Below, in pieces: positions 45,883-54,636 of a stretch of DNA of 64,000 nt. Position 1 is the stretch's first letter; every line of letters starts with the position of its first letter. The stretch comes from Pseudomonas borbori (lineage in GTDB: Bacteria > Pseudomonadota > Gammaproteobacteria > Pseudomonadales > Pseudomonadaceae): contig NZ_FOWX01000014.1 of the NCBI RefSeq assembly GCF_900115555.1, positions 62,001 to 126,000 of the forward strand. The letters run 5' to 3'. Below the pieces are notes generated by a model. It saw only the letters and a list, made by a program, of their open reading frames with translations. It ran no database searches and was not told the DNA's origin. A program made the translations under genes and the position numbers.

Positions 45883-47760
45883 ATGAATAATAATTTGAAA
45901 TTCAGTCACAAGATTCTTCTGGCCGCCTCGCTGGTAGTAATCGCCGCCTTCTCCCTGTTCACCCTGTACAACGACTACCTGCAACGCAATGCGATCCGCG
46001 CGGATCTGGAAAATTACCTGCAGGAAATGGGCGGCGTCACCGCCAGCAATATCCAGAACTGGCTGTCGGGGCGCATCCTGCTGGTGGAAAGCGCCGCCCA
46101 GTCGCTTGCCAGGAACAGCGAACCCGAGCAGGTCATCGGCCTGCTGGAGCAGAAAGCCCTGACCTCGACCTTCGCCTTCAGCTACCTGGGCAGCGCAGAT
46201 GGTGCCTTCACCATGCGCCCGGACGAGAAGATGCCGGACGGCTACGACCCGCGCAGCCGTCCCTGGTACAAGGACGCCATGGCTGCCGGCGCCACCACCC
46301 TCACCGAACCCTACGTGGATGCGGCCACCGGTGCGCTGATCATCACCATCGCCACCCCGGCCAAGCCCGCTGGCGTAGTCGGCGGCGACCTGAGCCTGAA
46401 GACCCTGGTCGACATCATCAATTCGCTGGACTTCGACGGCATCGGTTACGCCTTTCTGGTCAGTGCCGACGGCAAGATCCTGGTGCACCCGGACCAGAGC
46501 CTGGTGATGAAAAGCCTCGGCGACGTCTTCCCCGGGAACACCCCGCGGATTGACAGCACGCTCAGCGAGGCCGATGCCAACGGCCAGACCCGCATCCTCA
46601 CCTTCGCCCCGGTCAAGGGCCTGCCCTCGGTCGACTGGTACGTCGGCCTGTCCATCGACAAAGACAAGGCCTACGCCATGCTCAGCGAGTTTCGCGCCTC
46701 GGCCATGGTCGCCACCCTGATCGCGGTGGTGCTGATCATCCTCCTGCTGAGCATGCTGATCCGCCTGCTGCTGCAACCGCTGACCGTGATGGGCAAAGCC
46801 ATGCAGGACATCGCCCAGGGCGATGGCGACCTGACCAAGCGCCTGACGATCCACTCCAACGACGAATTCGGCGCCCTGGGCAAAGCCTTCAACCAGTTCG
46901 TCGAGCGGATTCACGGCTCGATCCGCGAAGTGTCCTCGGCCACCCATCGGGTCAACGAGGTGGCCAAGCTGGTGGTGGGCGCCTCCAACTCCTCGATGAT
47001 CAACTCCGACGAACAGGCCAGCCGTACCAACAGCGTGGCCGCCGCGATCAACCAACTGGGTGCCGCCGCCCAGGAAATCGCACGCAACGCCGCGGACGCC
47101 TCGACCCAGGCCTCCGATGCACGGCAACAGGCCGAGGATGGCCGCCAGGTGGTGGAGAAGACCATCCAGGCGATGAACGACCTGTCCGGCAAGATCCGCA
47201 CCTCCTGCGGCCACATCGAAACCCTGAACGGCAAGACGGTGAACATCGGCCAGATTCTCGAGGTGATCAAGAGCATCTCCCAGCAGACCAACCTGCTCGC
47301 GCTCAACGCCGCCATCGAAGCGGCCCGTGCTGGCGAGGCCGGCCGTGGTTTCGCCGTGGTCGCCGACGAGGTACGCAACCTGGCCCACCGCACCCAGGAA
47401 TCGGCGCAGGAAATCGAGACGATGATCGAGGAACTGCAGGTCGGCTCGCGCGAGTCGGTCACCACCATGACCGAGAGCCAGCGCTACAGCGAGGAAAGCG
47501 TGCTGATCGCCAACCAGGCCGGCGAACGCCTGGGCGGCGTGACCCTGCGCATCGGCGAGATCGACGGCATGAACCAGTCGGTGGCCACCGCCACCGAGGA
47601 ACAGACCTCGGTGATCGAGTCGCTGAACATGGACATCACCGAGATCAACACCCTCAACCAGGATGGCGTGGTAAACCTGCAGGCCACCCTGCGCGCCTGC
47701 GGCGACCTGGAACAACAGGCCTCGCGCCTCAAGCTGCTGGTCGACAGTTTCCGCATCTGA
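45883..47760 (+). CDS. Methyl-accepting chemotaxis protein with dCache amino-acid sensor
   Basis: 625 residues from ATG 45883. TM1 at about 9-28. The dCache_1 sensor covers about 35-275; it contains the universal amino-acid motif pattern Y-x4-R-x-W-Y seen in YDPRSRPWY, a Tyr 15 residues after that last Tyr in EPYVDAA, and an Asp in VGGDLSL. TM2 at about 283-305 ([21 protein letters not shown]), HAMP, then the signalling tip [22 protein letters not shown]. The motif predicts direct binding of amino acids by the alpha-amino and carboxyl groups. PctA/PctB-like receptors of Pseudomonas share this design. A terminator follows. Confidence 0.92.
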   Translation: MNNNLKFSHKILLAASLVVIAAFSLFTLYNDYLQRNAIRADLENYLQEMGGVTASNIQNWLSGRILLVESAAQSLARNSEPEQVIGLLEQKALTSTFAFSYLGSADGAFTMRPDEKMPDGYDPRSRPWYKDAMAAGATTLTEPYVDAATGALIITIATPAKPAGVVGGDLSLKTLVDIINSLDFDGIGYAFLVSADGKILVHPDQSLVMKSLGDVFPGNTPRIDSTLSEADANGQTRILTFAPVKGLPSVDWYVGLSIDKDKAYAMLSEFRASAMVATLIAVVLIILLLSMLIRLLLQPLTVMGKAMQDIAQGDGDLTKRLTIHSNDEFGALGKAFNQFVERIHGSIREVSSATHRVNEVAKLVVGASNSSMINSDEQASRTNSVAAAINQLGAAAQEIARNAADASTQASDARQQAEDGRQVVEKTIQAMNDLSGKIRTSCGHIETLNGKTVNIGQILEVIKSISQQTNLLALNAAIEAARAGEAGRGFAVVADEVRNLAHRTQESAQEIETMIEELQVGSRESVTTMTESQRYSEESVLIANQAGERLGGVTLRIGEIDGMNQSVATATEEQTSVIESLNMDITEINTLNQDGVVNLQATLRACGDLEQQASRLKLLVDSFRI

Positions 47761-47776
47761 AACCGCCGATAGCAAG

Positions 47777-47801
47777 AAGGGCGCCCATTCGGCGCCCTTT
47801 T
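47777..47801 (+). terminator. Rho-independent terminator after the chemoreceptor
   Basis: AAGGGCGCC-CATTC-GGCGCCCTTTT, 17 bases after the stop, perfect stem with a T tract. Confidence 0.9.
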
Positions 47802-47809
47802 CCATGGCA

Positions 47810-47967
47810 ATGTCCCCGTTATCTGTTGAGCCAGATCACAACCTCGTGGGAGGGGCTTTAGCCGCGAAACATTGTCAGTATTTCGAAGATTTTCGCGGAT
47901 GAAGCGCAACGCCGCCCGGACGCTCCCACATAAACGTTATCTCTCATGCAACAGATAACGGGGACAT
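47810..47967. mobile_element. 158-bp MITE-like element with perfect 19-bp inverted ends
   Basis: ATGTCCCCGTTATCTGTTG at 47810-47828 and its exact complement at 47949-47967. A GTGGGAGGGG-type palindrome (47846-47929) lies inside. No coding capacity. The ends resemble those mobilised by REP-associated transposases, which is inference. Confidence 0.75.
47846..47929. repeat. GTGGGAGGGG-type palindrome inside a MITE
   Basis: GTGGGAGGGGCTTTAGCCGCGA on the left and CGCTCCCAC on the right, nested in the 47810-47967 element; related to 12586-12653. Confidence 0.7.
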
Positions 47968-47980
47968 CACCTTAATTTAT

Positions 47981-48164
47981 GGCTATGTCCCAATGATGTA
48001 TTGCATGGGGGCAGGTCCTTCTCGCAGAGGCGGCAATGGGTAGGGTGCGCCGTGCGCACCAACGCAGGCGGCCAATCACTGGTGCGCACGGCGCACCCTA
48101 CGGACCCAGGCCATCTCAAACTTAGTGACGGTAGCCGAACGCAACACGCTATTGGGACATAGCC
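47981..48164. mobile_element. 184-bp MITE-like element with perfect 14-bp inverted ends
   Basis: GGCTATGTCCCAAT at 47981-47994 and its complement at 48151-48164. It contains an inverted GTAGGGTGCGCC pair (48040-48061 and 48080-48101). It lies 13 bases after the previous element and its right end abuts the 3' end of a small gene. Confidence 0.72.
48040..48101. repeat. Inverted GTAGGGTGCGCC-family pair inside a MITE
   Basis: Forward unit 48040-48061 and reverse unit 48080-48101, nested in the 47981-48164 element. Confidence 0.85.
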
Positions 48165-48376
48165 TAATTTATGCCCGTTGTTTCCTTTGCTATGTCCTTG
48201 CCCGCTGTTTCCGGCTGCTCGCCGGCGTCCTGCTGCAGTTGCCGCCACAGTTCGGCGGCATCGGCAAATTCGCAGCCACTCTGCGGGTTCAAGGTATCCA
48301 GGTCATAGCGCCTGACACAGCCCGCGCCCTGGGTTGTCGGCGGTTTTGAAGCAGCACGATCGCGGGGGTCTTGCAT
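48164..48376 (-). CDS. Small hypothetical protein, 70 residues
   Basis: The ATG at 48376 is preceded by GAGG at nine-base spacing. The product reads MQDPRDRAASKPPTTQGAGCVRRYDLDTLNPQSG, then CEFADAAELWRQLQQ, a plausible soluble small protein with two cysteines. The last dozen residues (KDIAKETTGIN) are polar, and the stop codon lies at the boundary of the neighbouring repeat element, so the C-terminus may have been altered by its insertion. No family recognised. The 200 bases upstream to the CBS gene contain nothing else obvious. Confidence 0.5.
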   Translation of the reverse strand: MQDPRDRAASKPPTTQGAGCVRRYDLDTLNPQSGCEFADAAELWRQLQQDAGEQPETAGKDIAKETTGIN

Positions 48377-48574
48377 GCTCTGATCCTCGGCTGGGGGCAA
48401 ATGTTACCCGCCGCGCCTTATCAACGCGGCCTGAACAACGCAGCAAACCAACGCGCAGACGGCCTGCAGGTCATGCTAGCGGAGCAGCATGCGACTGCCG
48501 TCAGGCCAAGCGTTCGGCACTGCGATTGCTGGCGGGCCTGAACCAGCCAAGCCCGCCAGCCTCCCCCGTCCGCC

Positions 48575-49000
48575 TCATTGCGAAAGGATTTTGCCCTGAT
48601 CGTGCTGGGCGAACTCCTTGACCGCACGCAGTACGTCGCTGCGGCTGATCTGGCCGATCAGGCGGTCATCTTCAACCACCGGCATGCGCCGACGGCGCCC
48701 GCGCAAAAAACGCTCGGAAACCTCGATGATGTCGGCTTCTGGCGAGATGGTTTCGACTTCAGTGGTCATGTAGGCACTGACATCGCCCCCCGCCGACTCG
48801 TAATAAGCCCCGGAGAGAATCCCCCTCAGGCAATCCCCCTCGGACAACAGGCCGATCAGGTGGCCCTGCGAGTCGACGACCGGCGCGCCGGAAATCCGAT
48901 GCTCCAGCAGCCGGTTGATGGCGGTGAACAAGTCGGTTTCGGAGCGAAATGTCACCAGGTGGCGAGTCATGTAATCGCGCACCTTAATTGACTTGAGCAT
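48575..49000 (-). CDS. CBS-pair domain protein
   Basis: 141 residues made of two CBS repeats and little else: VRDYMTRHLVTFRSETDLFTAINRLLEHRISGAPVVDSQGHLIGLLSEGD (about 7-60) and VSAYMTTEVETISPEADIIEVSERFLRGRRRRMPVVEDDRLIGQISRSD (about 75-125). CBS pairs bind adenine nucleotides and sense energy or nucleotide state. The partner is unknown. It lies on the same strand as purU, 52 bases downstream of it. Confidence 0.9.
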   Translation of the reverse strand: MLKSIKVRDYMTRHLVTFRSETDLFTAINRLLEHRISGAPVVDSQGHLIGLLSEGDCLRGILSGAYYESAGGDVSAYMTTEVETISPEADIIEVSERFLRGRRRRMPVVEDDRLIGQISRSDVLRAVKEFAQHDQGKILSQ

Positions 49001-49052
49001 AAGCGAACTCCTTTAGCTTGAGCATGCACCCAGTTAATACCCAGCGAAGCAA

Positions 49053-49904
49053 TCAGTCGAACACTACCGTTTTGTTGTCATGCACCAATACACGATCCTC
49101 CAAGTGATAGCGTAGCCCACGGGACAGCACCATTTTCTCCACATCCTTACCCAGGCGGACCATTTCCTCGATGCTGTCGCGGTGACTGACACGCACCACG
49201 TCCTGCTCGATGATCGGCCCGGCATCCAGCTCCTCGGTAACATAGTGCGAAGTCGCACCGATCAGCTTGACTCCGCGCAAGGACGCCTGGTGATAAGGCT
49301 TGGCACCGACGAACGATGGCAGGAAGCTGTGGTGGATGTTGATCACCCGCTGGGCGAAGTCGCGACACAGTTGCGCAGGCAGAATTTGCATATAGCGCGC
49401 CAGCACTATGACGTCGGCGGCATGGGCGTTGACCAGTCGTTCCACTTCATCGAAGGCCGGCTGTTTGTTCTGCGGCTCGACCGGTACATGGAAGTAGGGA
49501 ATGCCGTGCCACTCGACCATACTGCGCAAATCGTCATGATTGGAAATCACGCAGGCGATATCGCAGTCCAATTCATCGCTGTGCCAGCGGTGCAGCAAGT
49601 CAGCCAGGCAATGCGACTCGCGACTGGCCATCAACACCACGCGCTTCTTCTCTGCCGAATCAGTGACCCGCCATTCCATGGAAAACTCACGGGCGATGGG
49701 CGCAAAGGCCTGATGAAACCCCGGCAAATCGAACGGCAAGGAATCGGCACGGATCTCATGGCGCATGAAGAACCAACCGCTGTGATTATCCGAGTGATGA
49801 CTCGCCTCGGTGATCCAGCCATTGTAGGTGGCCAGAAAGTTACTGACCTTGGCCACGATACCAACGCGGTCCGGGCAGGCTATGACCAACCGAAAAGTAC
49901 GCAT
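49053..49904 (-). CDS. purU: Formyltetrahydrofolate deformylase
   Basis: 283 residues. The start at 49904 has GGAG upstream and gives MRTFRLVIACPDRVGIVAKVS, the ACT domain (residues 3-80); the longer frame to 50168 was rejected. The formyltransferase-fold catalytic domain has VIVLARYMQILP, the catalytic NIHHSFLPSF (Asn-His) and the Asp in EELDAGPIIEQD. It hydrolyses 10-formyl-THF to formate and THF and balances one-carbon pools. The complete glycine cleavage remnant at the left end is unrelated in position. Confidence 0.95.
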   Translation of the reverse strand: MRTFRLVIACPDRVGIVAKVSNFLATYNGWITEASHHSDNHSGWFFMRHEIRADSLPFDLPGFHQAFAPIAREFSMEWRVTDSAEKKRVVLMASRESHCLADLLHRWHSDELDCDIACVISNHDDLRSMVEWHGIPYFHVPVEPQNKQPAFDEVERLVNAHAADVIVLARYMQILPAQLCRDFAQRVINIHHSFLPSFVGAKPYHQASLRGVKLIGATSHYVTEELDAGPIIEQDVVRVSHRDSIEEMVRLGKDVEKMVLSRGLRYHLEDRVLVHDNKTVVFD

Positions 49905-50244
49905 GGAAAACTCCAGAGAAATCGCAAAGTCGGCCATTCTAGCCACAGTGCGAGAAAACTGCAGTATTCCTGCAATCCAGCCGGGCGCGACACGCCAGAC
50001 AACCAAGGCGCCTCGATTTGACCGCGACTGGTTATACGATTTTGTTGAATACAGCGGCCTGGCGTGAACCTCGACCGACAACTGACAAACACTGACGGGC
50101 TGATTCATCGAGTTATCGCGCCGGCAAATTTGCAACTGCGCTTGATAAACTGCGGCAAATTCTTGCAAAGCGGTTTACTTGTTAAAAGTGCCTGACTATT
50201 ATTACTGACACTTAGCCATCACCTAGCCAACCCAAGGTAAACCC
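49905..50244. other. Intergenic region between purU and mvaT
   Basis: 340 bases with the mvaT promoter near its right end and the purU promoter near its left. AT content rises towards mvaT. No repeat elements and no convincing small gene. Confidence 0.5.
50174..50202 (+). promoter_or_regulatory. Candidate sigma-70 promoter of mvaT
   Basis: TTTACT (50174-50179), a 17-base spacer and TATTAT (50197-50202), giving a leader of about 37 bases before the ATG. Confidence 0.5.
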
Positions 50245-50622
50245 ATGTCGCTGATCAACGAATACCGCGCCACAGAAGAAGCCATCAAAGAGCTGCAAGA
50301 GCGCCTGAAAAACCTGTCGCAAGACGACAAACTGAAAAAAGAACTGGAATTCGAAGGCAAACTGCGCACCCTGATGGGCGAATATCAGAAGTCCCTGCGT
50401 GACATCGTCGCCATGCTCGATCCGGATGCCAAAGTCAGCAAGGCACCACGCGTCGGCGCCAAGACCACCGGGACCAAGCGTGCTCGTAAAGTTAAGCAGT
50501 ACAAGAACCCGCACACCGGCGAAGTGATCGAAACCAAAGGCGGCAACCACAAGACCCTGAAAGAGTGGAAAGCCAAGTGGGGTGGCGATGTTGTTGAAGG
50601 CTGGGCCACCCTGCTGGACTAA
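50245..50622 (+). CDS. mvaT: H-NS-family xenogeneic silencer MvaT
   Basis: 125 residues. The N-terminal coiled-coil starts MSLINEYRATEEAIKELQERL and supports oligomerisation. A basic linker (AKTTGTKRARKVKQYKNPHT) leads to the C-terminal DNA-binding domain with the AT-pincer region EVIETKGGNHKTLKEWKAKWG. Nearly the same as remembered P. aeruginosa MvaT. It binds AT-rich DNA in the minor groove and silences acquired genes. AAGG precedes the ATG and a strong terminator follows. This gene is restricted to Pseudomonadaceae, and so helps name the organism. Confidence 0.95.
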   Translation: MSLINEYRATEEAIKELQERLKNLSQDDKLKKELEFEGKLRTLMGEYQKSLRDIVAMLDPDAKVSKAPRVGAKTTGTKRARKVKQYKNPHTGEVIETKGGNHKTLKEWKAKWGGDVVEGWATLLD

Positions 50623-50652
50623 GCACTGCGCTTTAGACACCGATTTCATTGC

Positions 50653-50685
50653 ATAAAAAACGCCAGCCTTGCTGGCGTTTTTTAT
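50653..50685 (+). terminator. Bidirectional-looking terminator after mvaT
   Basis: ATAAAAAACGCCAGC-CTT-GCTGGCGTTTTTTAT: a 15-base symmetric stem with A and T runs, able to work in both directions. Confidence 0.92.
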
Positions 50686-50710
50686 GTTCTGTAACAATAT
50701 CTGTGTTGAT

Positions 50711-50890
50711 CACTAACAGGCCGTTGAAAAACGTAGGCGAGCAGCCGAGACAAGGCGCTACGTCAGTAATAGCCTCCAGCTGGTCAAAATGGCGAGGAAG
50801 CGGACTGGGCTCGCATCCGACGGGACTCGCACTCAAATCCCTGTTTAACGTCGTATCGGCAACGCCGGTAGTTTTTCAACAGCCTGCTAA
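50711..50890. mobile_element. MITE-like element, about 180 bp
   Basis: Begins CACTAACAGGCCGTTGAAAAAC and ends GTAGTTTTTCAACAGCCTGCTAA, the same terminal inverted repeats as 12693-12844 and 16073-16340 with a different interior. It fills about half of the gap between the mvaT terminator and the sbcB stop; nothing else is recognised there. Confidence 0.75.
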
Positions 50891-50992
50891 CGCTGGGTGG
50901 GTCGGAGACCGCACTGGCCAGACGACGATCCAGCCTACAGAATCGACAGGCGACAGCCACTTGCCATATAACGTCTGAAGACTGACCCCCAT

Positions 50993-52423
50993 TCAAAGGG
51001 CATAGCGCAAGCGCAACTGCTGCGCATAATCACGCCATTGCGCCAGTATCGCCTGTTGCCTGGGCGTAGCCTGAACGAATATTTCGCCGAGCGCCGCCTC
51101 AAAATTGGCCAGGGTATTAGGCGCGCCACACTCGGGCCGAGTTAACCGCTGCTGACAGAACATCAGCCAACGTTGTTGTTCGGCTGCGTCCAGGCTGGAA
51201 GAAAAGTTGCGCGCGCGATAACGAAATAATAATTCAGGCAAGCGCGCATCATCGAATGGCCAGGCATTCTTGGCCAACTGCGCGGGCTCGGCACTACGCA
51301 CCTGCTCGCATAAACGCCGGTCACGATCACCGATAAAACCATCATATAGCTGTTGCTCGGGATCCTCGCTGGACGCAAAACCTTCTTCGCCATATATCAA
51401 GGCGAGTTTGTCCCGCCATTGCGCTTGCGCGGCAACCAACCGATCGGCGTGCCGCACAGGAACGTTCATGTCCAACTGCAAACGCTGAATATCTTCGCCA
51501 CGCAGGACATTCAACGGCGCCAGCACCGGACAACGGTTGATGTGCAGCAACTTCAAGGGCACCGGCAACTCGCCCTCGCCCAGTTGCTCGCGCCGGGTAT
51601 ATAGACGCTGGCGCAGGGTCTCGCCATCTTCCTCGAGCAATGGCGCCGGATCGGCGTGCAAGTCGCAGACGATAAGCGCATTGCGATTACGCGGATGCCA
51701 GGCCAACGGCAATACCACCGCCAGGTAATGTCGCGCCCCGGCGAAGCGCCCGGAGATATGCACCAGCGGTTGCAACAAACGAACCTGATCGAGCACCCGT
51801 TGTTTACTGCGCAAGCGGTAGAGATAGTTGTACAGCTTGGGCTGTTTACTGCGGATCAGGCGTGCCAGGGCGATGGTCGCGCGTACATCGGCCAGGGCGT
51901 CATGGGCCTGGCCGTGCTCGATGCCATTGGCCACGGTCAGGCGTTCCAGTTTGAGGCTGACGCGACCTTCTTCTTCCGGCCAGACGATGCCATCGGGACG
52001 CAAGGCATAGGCCGCACGCACCAGATCGATCAGGTCCCAGCGGCTGTTGCCGCCTTGCCACTCGCGGGCATAGGGGTCGAAAAAATTGCGGTACAGGCTA
52101 TAGCGGGTGACTTCATCGTCGAAACGCAGGCTGTTGTAACCCACGCCGCAAGTGCCCGGTTGGACCATTTCGGCATGCACGCGGGCCATGAACTCGGCCT
52201 CGCTCAAGCCCTTGTCTGCCAACTGGCTGGGGGTGATGCCCGTGACCAGACAAGCGGCCGGATGCGGCAGGATGTCGTCGCTGGGCTGACAGTAGATGTT
52301 CAGCGGCGCGCCGATTTCGTTGAGTTCTTCGTCGGTACGAATTCCGGCGACTTGCAACGGGCGGTCGCGGCGCGGGTCGATACCGGTGGTTTCGTAGTCG
52401 TACCAGAACAGGCTGGAGGTCAC
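50993..52423 (-). CDS. sbcB: Exodeoxyribonuclease I
   Basis: 476 residues, full length. DEDDh motifs: FWYDYETTGIDPRRDRP (Asp/Glu), GYNSLRFDDEVTRY (Asp), and HDALADVRATIALARL (His...Asp). The SH3-like and C-terminal exonuclease I domains follow (LKLLHINRCPVLAPL, NFSSSLDAAEQQRW). It degrades single-stranded DNA 3'-5' in repair and recombination and interacts with SSB. Monocistronic. Confidence 0.95.
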   Translation of the reverse strand: MTSSLFWYDYETTGIDPRRDRPLQVAGIRTDEELNEIGAPLNIYCQPSDDILPHPAACLVTGITPSQLADKGLSEAEFMARVHAEMVQPGTCGVGYNSLRFDDEVTRYSLYRNFFDPYAREWQGGNSRWDLIDLVRAAYALRPDGIVWPEEEGRVSLKLERLTVANGIEHGQAHDALADVRATIALARLIRSKQPKLYNYLYRLRSKQRVLDQVRLLQPLVHISGRFAGARHYLAVVLPLAWHPRNRNALIVCDLHADPAPLLEEDGETLRQRLYTRREQLGEGELPVPLKLLHINRCPVLAPLNVLRGEDIQRLQLDMNVPVRHADRLVAAQAQWRDKLALIYGEEGFASSEDPEQQLYDGFIGDRDRRLCEQVRSAEPAQLAKNAWPFDDARLPELLFRYRARNFSSSLDAAEQQRWLMFCQQRLTRPECGAPNTLANFEAALGEIFVQATPRQQAILAQWRDYAQQLRLRYAL

Positions 52424-52548
52424 GGCGGCTTCCTATGGGCAGTGGGCGGCGCCAGTCTAGCATTGCCCGCACGGCCGTCAGGCAGGCACGGATCACGGCC
52501 TCGAGCGCAGTTTGCATGCACGGCGGTTGCTTCGCCGCCTGCCGCTGG

Positions 52549-52883
52549 CTAGGGTCTGTTACCGTTTCATCGCGACCGCGCCGGAGCCTGTTTTAGCGCG
52601 AGGCAAGGCATGAGACGCTCGTTTGTTCAGCACATCCATGTGCTTCACCCCTTCGGGGCTTGCGCGCAAAAACGCTCCCGGCGTTTTTGTGGTTGTTCCA
52701 AATGAGCGTCGAGAAACGCAGCATCGCGCTAAAACAGGCCCGGCCCTGCGGGTTGCGCGGAAAATCTCGCCATGCGTTGTTGTAGGACTTGGCAAGGGAA
52801 CAACCATTACCGGCGTCCTACGCCTAGCCTGGCGAGATTTTTCGCGGCAACGCGGCTTGCGCTGAAACGGCAACAGACCCTAG
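52549..52883. mobile_element. 335-bp MITE-like element with CTAGGGTCTGTT ends
   Basis: CTAGGGTCTGTT at 52549-52560 and AACAGACCCTAG at 52872-52883 form perfect 12-bp ends, extended by CCGTTTCA / TGAAACGG. An inner inverted pair (CCTGTTTTAGCGCGA and TCGCGCTAAAACAGG) lies within. No transposase. It makes up most of the gap between sbcB and the RDD gene and ends 29 bases before the RDD start. Confidence 0.75.
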
Positions 52884-52912
52884 CATCGGGGTTTACCCAG
52901 TGCAGACCGCCG

Positions 52913-53659
52913 ATGCCGCATTCCGCCACCCCGCCCTCCCCGCGCGCGCCTGGAGCATCCGTTCAGCCTCCAGCTGCGCCGCTGGATACCCGCTATCGGG
53001 TGGAAACCCCGGAAGCCATCGATCTGCTCCTGCGCCCGGCGGGCTTGGTGCCGCGCGCCCTGGCCTTTGCCATCGACCTGCTGATTCGCGGCCTGCTGTT
53101 GCTGGCGATCTATGTCGTTCTCGGCCTGCTCGGCAAGTTCGGCATGGGTTTGGCGACCATCCTGCTGTTCCTGCTGACTTGGTGGTACATGGTGCTATTC
53201 GAGGTATTCAACCAGGGCCGTTCCCCCGGCAAACAGATACTCGGCCTGCGCGTGGTGCACGATGACGGCACCCCGGTTGGCTGGGCCGCCTCGTTGACCC
53301 GCAACCTGCTGCGTTTCGTCGACATCCTGCCGTTCGGCTATACCCTGGGCATCCTCAGCTGCCTCAATCACCCGGCGTTCAAGCGCCTCGGCGATATCGC
53401 CGCCGGCACCCTGGTGGTCTACCGCGACACGCCGCCCGCGCGGCCGAGCCTGCCGCAGGCCGAAGCGCTGCATGCGCCCTTCGCCCTCGATCTGCTCGAA
53501 CAACGCGCCCTGCTCGCCTTTGCCGAGCGTGGCGCCAGCCTGTCCGCTGAACGCCGCGCCGAGCTGGCGGCGATTCTGGCCGAGCCCCTGCAAGTCCCGG
53601 CCGAGCAGGCGGAGCAACGGCTCAACGGCATTGCCCGCGGCCTGCTGGGGCCGACATGA
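52913..53659 (+). CDS. RDD-family membrane protein
   Basis: 248 residues. The start at 52913 was chosen because earlier codons belong to the repeat element. After a Pro-rich N-terminus the RDD domain covers about 35-175: LVPRALAFAIDLLIRGLLLLAIYVVL with the Arg and Asp that name the family, a second span ATILLFLLTWWYMVLFEVF, then NQGRSPGKQILGLRVVHDDGTP and a third span. A soluble 70-residue tail follows. The function of RDD proteins is unclear, though some are cation/proton antiporters. First gene of a six-gene operon; overlaps the next start by four bases. Confidence 0.85.
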   Translation: MPHSATPPSPRAPGASVQPPAAPLDTRYRVETPEAIDLLLRPAGLVPRALAFAIDLLIRGLLLLAIYVVLGLLGKFGMGLATILLFLLTWWYMVLFEVFNQGRSPGKQILGLRVVHDDGTPVGWAASLTRNLLRFVDILPFGYTLGILSCLNHPAFKRLGDIAAGTLVVYRDTPPARPSLPQAEALHAPFALDLLEQRALLAFAERGASLSAERRAELAAILAEPLQVPAEQAEQRLNGIARGLLGPT

Positions 53660-54636
53660 AACAGAGCCTGTTCGAAAACCGCCACCAGGCCGATTGGCAA
53701 GCCTTCGCCGAACAACTCGCCGCGCTCGAACGCGGCAAGCCCGACCGCCAGCAGTGCCAGGGCTTCGCCGCCGCTTACCGGCGCCTGTGCCAGCAGTTGG
53801 CCCTGGCCCAGGCCCGCGGTTACAGCAACCACCTGGTCGAGCAGCTGCAGCACCTGGCACTGCGCGGCCACCAGCAGTTCTATCGCCATCGCAGCCCCCT
53901 GGGCGCGCAGCTGCTCGGTTTCCTGCTGGCCGGTTTCCCGCGTCTGGTGCGCGCCGAATGGCGCTGTGTGCTGGTCGCCAGCCTGGTGTTCTTCGGCAGC
54001 CTGCTGCTCATGGGCGCGCTGGTCTACCTGTTCCCCGCGCTGATCTACAGCTTGGTCGACCCCGCACAGGTGGCGAGCATGGAGCAGATGTACGACCCCG
54101 ATGCCCGCCGCCTCGGGCGCTTCGGCGAACGCCACTCGGGCGACGACTGGCTGATGTTCGGTTTCTACATCATGAACAACATCGGCATCGCCTTTCAGAC
54201 CTTCGCCAGCGGCCTGCTGCTGGGCCTGGGCAGCCTGTTCTTCCTGCTGTTCAACGGCCTGATGATAGGCGCGGTGGCCGGCCACCTGAGCCAGATCGGC
54301 TACGGCGCGACCTTCTGGTCGTTCGTCATCGGCCACGGCGCCTTCGAACTGACCGCCATCGCCCTGGCCGGCGGTGCCGGCCTCAAGCTCGGCTGGGCCC
54401 TGCTCGCGCCCGGTCGCCTGCCACGCGGCGAAGCCTTGCGCCTGGCCGCCGGGCGCAGCGTGCGCCTGATCGGCGGGGTGATCGTGTTGCTGGTGCTGGC
54501 GGCATTCGTCGAGGCCTACTGGTCGTCGATGACCTTCGCCGAGCCGACGGTCAAATATGCGGTTGGCGCCGCCCTCTGGCTGTTGGTGCTGAGCTACCTG
54601 CTGCTGGCCGGCCGAGGTACCCATGCGCCTGACTGA
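53656..54636 (+). CDS. SpoIIM/DUF95-family membrane protein
   Basis: 326 residues. A soluble helical N-terminus (about 1-85, MKQSLFENRHQADWQAFAEQL) precedes five or more spans: RCVLVASLVFFGSLLLMGALVYLF, IGIAFQTFASGLLLGLGSLFFLLFNGLMIG, FVIGHGAFELTAIALAGGAGLKLG and two C-terminal ones. The GHGAFELTAI segment is the mark of the family that includes stage II sporulation protein M. In Bacillus SpoIIM acts in septal peptidoglycan removal; in Gram-negatives the role is unknown. Overlaps both neighbours (ATGA upstream, 14 bases downstream). Confidence 0.87.
   Translation: MKQSLFENRHQADWQAFAEQLAALERGKPDRQQCQGFAAAYRRLCQQLALAQARGYSNHLVEQLQHLALRGHQQFYRHRSPLGAQLLGFLLAGFPRLVRAEWRCVLVASLVFFGSLLLMGALVYLFPALIYSLVDPAQVASMEQMYDPDARRLGRFGERHSGDDWLMFGFYIMNNIGIAFQTFASGLLLGLGSLFFLLFNGLMIGAVAGHLSQIGYGATFWSFVIGHGAFELTAIALAGGAGLKLGWALLAPGRLPRGEALRLAAGRSVRLIGGVIVLLVLAAFVEAYWSSMTFAEPTVKYAVGAALWLLVLSYLLLAGRGTHAPD

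Noticed and set aside
45754..47805. 683-codon open frame on the minus strand
   Set aside because: Antisense to the dCache chemoreceptor, which has unmistakable domains. No ribosome-binding site or family.
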